Below are positions 61,067 to 64,000 of a DNA stretch of 64,000 nt, in pieces (positions within the stretch are counted from its first letter, which is position 1; every line of letters begins with the position of its first letter). This DNA is from Gyrodactylus bullatarudis (Eukaryota; Platyhelminthes; Monogenea; Gyrodactylidea; Gyrodactylidae). Location of the stretch: assembly GCA_012064415.1 (NCBI GenBank), contig SSNU01000317.1, positions 186,001 to 250,000 of the forward strand, given 5' to 3'. Both the position numbers and the translations under genes were made by a program. Under the pieces are notes generated by a model. The model made no database searches and was not told the DNA's origin. It worked only from the letters and a program-made list of their open reading frames with translations.

Positions 61067-61715
61067 ATTTACACAAAGCTTTTCTATTCAAACCATTTTT
61101 TGTACAGAATATTAGACCTGATTACCTGTAAAGATTCCATAGTACTCTCTAATCTCATTTACGTGCAAAATGCATCAACAATAGTTATAATATTCTTTAA
61201 TTTTAAGCCGATTTTACAATTATTTATTCGCATTACTAAATGTGTTTAGTTCTACGACAAAGGCTTTCTTCATTACTATTACTTTAATTTGATGATAATT
61301 ATTATTATTCATAATTTTGGTATATATAATAATAATATACATATTTATTTCACTTGCCTATTTACACAACATGTTGCTTAAAAGAAGAAACTTTTTTCCA
61401 ATCCCTTCATAAAGCATATTATGTATTTCTATTATTAGACATACATACATTCAATTTGTACTCATTTGTACAATTTCATGAATATTGATATTATTGCAAG
61501 AATTACTGTTATTACAAATAATATCCACTTGATAATCGAAAATTGTTAAAATATAAGCGATTTGATTAAAAAAAGAATAGTTTTCGCTTCTTTACTTAGC
61601 TCATTCGAGTTGGATTATTTCTGGTAAGCTAGGGAAATGAAAGTGAGAATCAAATCTATGCATACTGTCCTATTTAAAAATATTTGAACTAATATTTTTA
61701 ATACTTATAAAATAT
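61067..61715. other. Convergent intergenic spacer
   Basis: DYRK (plus) and MRPL28 (minus) converge here. The sequence is AT-rich; the 68-codon ORF at 61043-61249 has no motif. No other feature is seen. Confidence 0.5.
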
Positions 61716-61721
61716 TTTATT
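61716..61721 (-). terminator. Candidate poly(A) signal of MRPL28
   Basis: AATAAA on the minus strand about 120 nt beyond the MRPL28 stop at 61840-61842. Confidence 0.4.
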
Positions 61722-61839
61722 CAATCATGATAAAGGGTAACTATTCTTGCTTGGCTTTGAAGTAATTTCTGATTCTACCTATCATTGAAGCTTCCTTCTG
61801 ATCTGGATCTTCGACTAGGGGTCGGCCAAGCTCTAGAGT

Positions 61840-63772
61840 TTATAATGAAATTGATGACCTACTCTTTTCTTCAACCAATTGTTCATAAACTTTTTCAGTT
61901 AATTCGTATTTCAAGGGCCTAATATTTTCTTGTATATTGGCAGCTTCAATTTTCTTTTGTTTGTCAACTGCTTCTTCTAGAGTAAGACCATACCATTCAC
62001 ATTCCTCTCTCTGGAAAGAAAGTTTACAATTCAAGACCTTTGATTTCATGTACCTATAATTTTATTGGTCAATAGATCGAACCAATAGAAAATTATTTAA
62101 ACTACATTAATTATCCATGAGTCATACGATAATGAAATTACTTTTAATTACACATTATCATAGATGAATGTGAACCAATCAAAAAAGAAAAAGATTAGAT
62201 GGAGTTTAAATTTTCTAAGTTGCTTTTTCTCCAGCAAAAAAAGAGTTGTAAAGCTACCCAAAGATGACTATGAAGGAAATCTTGAAAAGTTTGAAGAGAG
62301 TATTGAAAATGAAGGAGATGAGACGGGAGATAGTTTGGAATACTTGACAAGGTTTCTTCCAACAAGGAAATTAATCATGAGAAGATTGGTGGAAGATTAT
62401 GTTGAAAATACCATTTTAATAGCAACACCAAGAGTAGAGCATAGGATAAAAAATTTCAATGCAAGATTAACTGGAATTTCCTTTATCGATGATAGTGCAA
62501 ATTCAGTTACAAATCAATCTCTGTCAATGACTCTATAATAAAGATTGTATAATTCAAATGCTGGTCTCAGAGATTCTTTAAAAAATTATTGAGCTATATT
62601 TAGAATTTCAGAAAACTTTTTATTGTTTGATTAGAAAGTGGGAGGGTGACTTCAGAAAACTTTCAGAATCTCAATTAGACAGGGAAACAGATTATCATCA
62701 TAAAATTTTCGACAGCCGAAACATTTTTAAGGGATTTTGAAATTTTTTTGATTTTAAAGTAGTGGTCAACAAATCAAAATTCAACTTCCAAACGATAATG
62801 AGAGGAATCATCAGATCAGATTTAGCCTAAATAATATCGATCACCCTGTAAAGCCTTTTAGACCATTTCTATTGACATATTTTTCGATTATGAGAAGATT
62901 TTTTTACAAAGATTTATCGATGTATCAGCAACATTAAGTGAATCCTAATTACTTTTCAGATCAATATTTTACTAATTTCTGGCTTTTTTTGATATTTTAA
63001 GAAAAAATATTAATTTGATAAATATGCTCAATTTATCATTCAAAAAATATTGAAGTCCCATATTGTTCTTTGGAGCCGGTTTAGAAGAGAATCTCGTAAA
63101 ATCTTCGCATGAACAAGTTGACAACTAGTGTGATTTTTGTGTAATTGTACATTCAAGATCATTGGTTAATAAAGAAAAGACTAAACTTACTGATTTTATA
63201 AATTTCTTATAAGGTGAATAAACAGGAGAATTATCGATATCTTCTGGACTGAGTGAAGATAATTTTAATAATATATCCCTTTTTATTTTGTTGCACAGAA
63301 GGCTGTTCATTTCATTGAGTTTATGGGTGAGGATATAGTTATCAAAGCTTTTGCATTCAGCAATTTTATTGAGAACACTTGTTGAGACAATTATGCGAAA
63401 CCATTTATCCAAAATTTCACTGTGGAAATAATTCTGATGAAAATTTGGCTTTATAAATTTTGTAAATCGTTGATATTTATGGATTTCACGATATGCAACA
63501 ACACGATCCTCTCCCCAGATCATAGAGTTTGCTTCTTTAGGAAGAAAACTAAAAGGCTGTTCGTGTACATGTTCAGCTTTATATCTATTGTAATAAACAT
63601 AAATAATAATTTACACTTTTCCATCCGTATATCGAAAATATTGATCTTTCGGCTTTTCAATTAAATTCAGATCATTTTTAGGTACAATCTCTTCGTAGTA
63701 GTGCTTCCGATAGAACTCAGGTATAGATTTCAAAGCTTTGATGTTACTTTTATGAAAAAAGAGTTTTGACAT
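61840..63772 (-). CDS. MRPL28: Mitochondrial ribosomal protein bL28m, 3 exons
   Basis: Component of the large subunit of the mitochondrial ribosome. Exons 63772-63615, 63584-63191 and 62010-61840 join in phase to 240 codons (human about 256). Exon 1 supplies MSKLFFHKSNIKALKS, a basic N-terminus fitting a mitochondrial targeting sequence. Exon 2 has MIWGEDRVVAYREI and then FHSEILDKWFRIIVSTSVLN, matching the YSEILDKKFTVTVT core of human MRPL28, and DNYILTHKLNEM. Exon 3 has REECEWYGLTLEEAVDKQ, matching EAEWVGLTLEEAIEKQ. The exon 1 donor is AAAGT|GTAAAT; using the GT two bases earlier would break phase. Start chosen as the only ATG that gives a presequence in frame. Confidence 0.9.
62011..63190. 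other. MRPL28 intron 2
   Basis: It contains the opposite-strand ORF at 62164-62538. The rest (about 62544-63190) holds no recognised gene; around 62620-62830 are words reminiscent of the R1 family (AATTAGACAGGGAAA). Confidence 0.5.
62164..62538 (+). CDS. Intronless ORF nested antisense in MRPL28 intron 2, unknown function
   Basis: 124 codons, ATG to TAA. The N-terminus is strongly basic (SKKKKIRW, SSKKRVVK), followed by an acidic middle (EESIENEGDETGDSLEY) and a helical part (FLPTRKLIMRRLVEDYVE). No signal peptide or known domain is recognised. It is the longest uninterrupted frame in the neighbourhood and its composition is less biased than random AT-rich frames. AATAAA overlaps the stop codon (62537-62542). 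It could be a retrocopy, a small orphan gene, or chance; no homologue is known to me. Confidence 0.45.
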   Translation: MNVNQSKKKKIRWSLNFLSCFFSSKKRVVKLPKDDYEGNLEKFEESIENEGDETGDSLEYLTRFLPTRKLIMRRLVEDYVENTILIATPRVEHRIKNFNARLTGISFIDDSANSVTNQSLSMTL

Positions 63773-63868
63773 TTTTTTGAAATTTGGTTATATCAAAACA
63801 ATCTAATAAGAAAAGTCGTTGTTATTATCAATAAATTATTGACATTTTTGGAGTGAAGCCATTTCAAA
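63773..63868. promoter_or_regulatory. Possible bidirectional promoter of MRPL28 and a plus-strand gene
   Basis: 96 bp separate the MRPL28 ATG (minus) and the ATG of the signal-peptide exon at 63869 (plus). Mitochondrial ribosomal protein genes often have compact, shared promoters. Depends on the reality of the plus-strand gene. Confidence 0.35.
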
Positions 63869-63926
63869 ATGTCCATAGGATTGATAATTTCAGTTATTTT
63901 CATAACTTTCCATTCCGTAAACTCAG
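63869..63926 (+). CDS. First exon of a probable secreted or membrane protein, runs off the window
   Basis: ATG followed by MSIGLIISVIFITFHSVNS, a near-ideal signal peptide (hydrophobic core of about 12 residues, small residues at the end). It stops at a G|GTAAAT donor in phase 1. Such a cut just after the signal sequence is common in animal genes. The rest of the gene would lie beyond 64000, so the product cannot be named. Confidence 0.45.
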
Positions 63927-64000
63927 GTAAATTTCTCAAGTTTTATTTGATTTTTGTAGAAACTAACAATACCGCTTCTAAGTATTCAGATAAATTCGTC

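Overview
This is a window from a eukaryotic, almost certainly invertebrate metazoan, nuclear genome. It is very AT-rich, its genes are cut into many exons by GT-AG introns, and three of the four main genes encode animal regulators (a PREP/PKNOX TALE homeoprotein, a TUT4/7-type terminal uridylyltransferase and a DYRK1-class kinase). The fourth is mitochondrial ribosomal protein bL28m/MRPL28. I could not fix the phylum. One transposon carries a protein type I associate with arthropod genomes, which hints at an arthropod but does not prove it.

Layout from left to right. 1-4.5 kb is gene-free and full of degenerate repeats. 4859-21451 (minus) is PKNOX/PREP, 9 exons and 935 codons, with a 13-kb intron that splits the homeodomain and holds a 621-bp piggyBac derivative. 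21.5-23.6 kb is the intergenic upstream region of PKNOX. 23702-34852 (minus) is the TUT4/7-like gene, 23 exons and 1287 codons. One of its introns contains a hAT-like MITE and another contains an N gap flanked by a perfect 115-bp inverted repeat. Only 202 bp separate its ATG from the ATG of the DYRK1-like gene (35055-60737, plus, 12 exons, 1416 codons), so the two are head to head. The DYRK introns hold a 2.55-kb DNA transposon with 0.5-kb terminal inverted repeats, a foldback-repeat family and a 608-bp hAT MITE with a perfect 8-bp target duplication. 61840-63772 (minus) is MRPL28 (3 exons, 240 codons). Its second intron hosts a small intronless ORF on the opposite strand, and a plus-strand signal-peptide exon starts 96 bp upstream of it.

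All exon chains were joined by hand from splice sites, conserved protein motifs and codon phase. Every chain closes in frame, including several exons too short to show as ORFs. Themes: the PREP and DYRK proteins both carry large low-complexity insertions inside or between conserved domains, and the introns host at least four families of cut-and-paste DNA transposon derivatives. PREP and DYRK1A homologues also share a chromosome arm in human (21q22), so their closeness here could be old linkage or chance.
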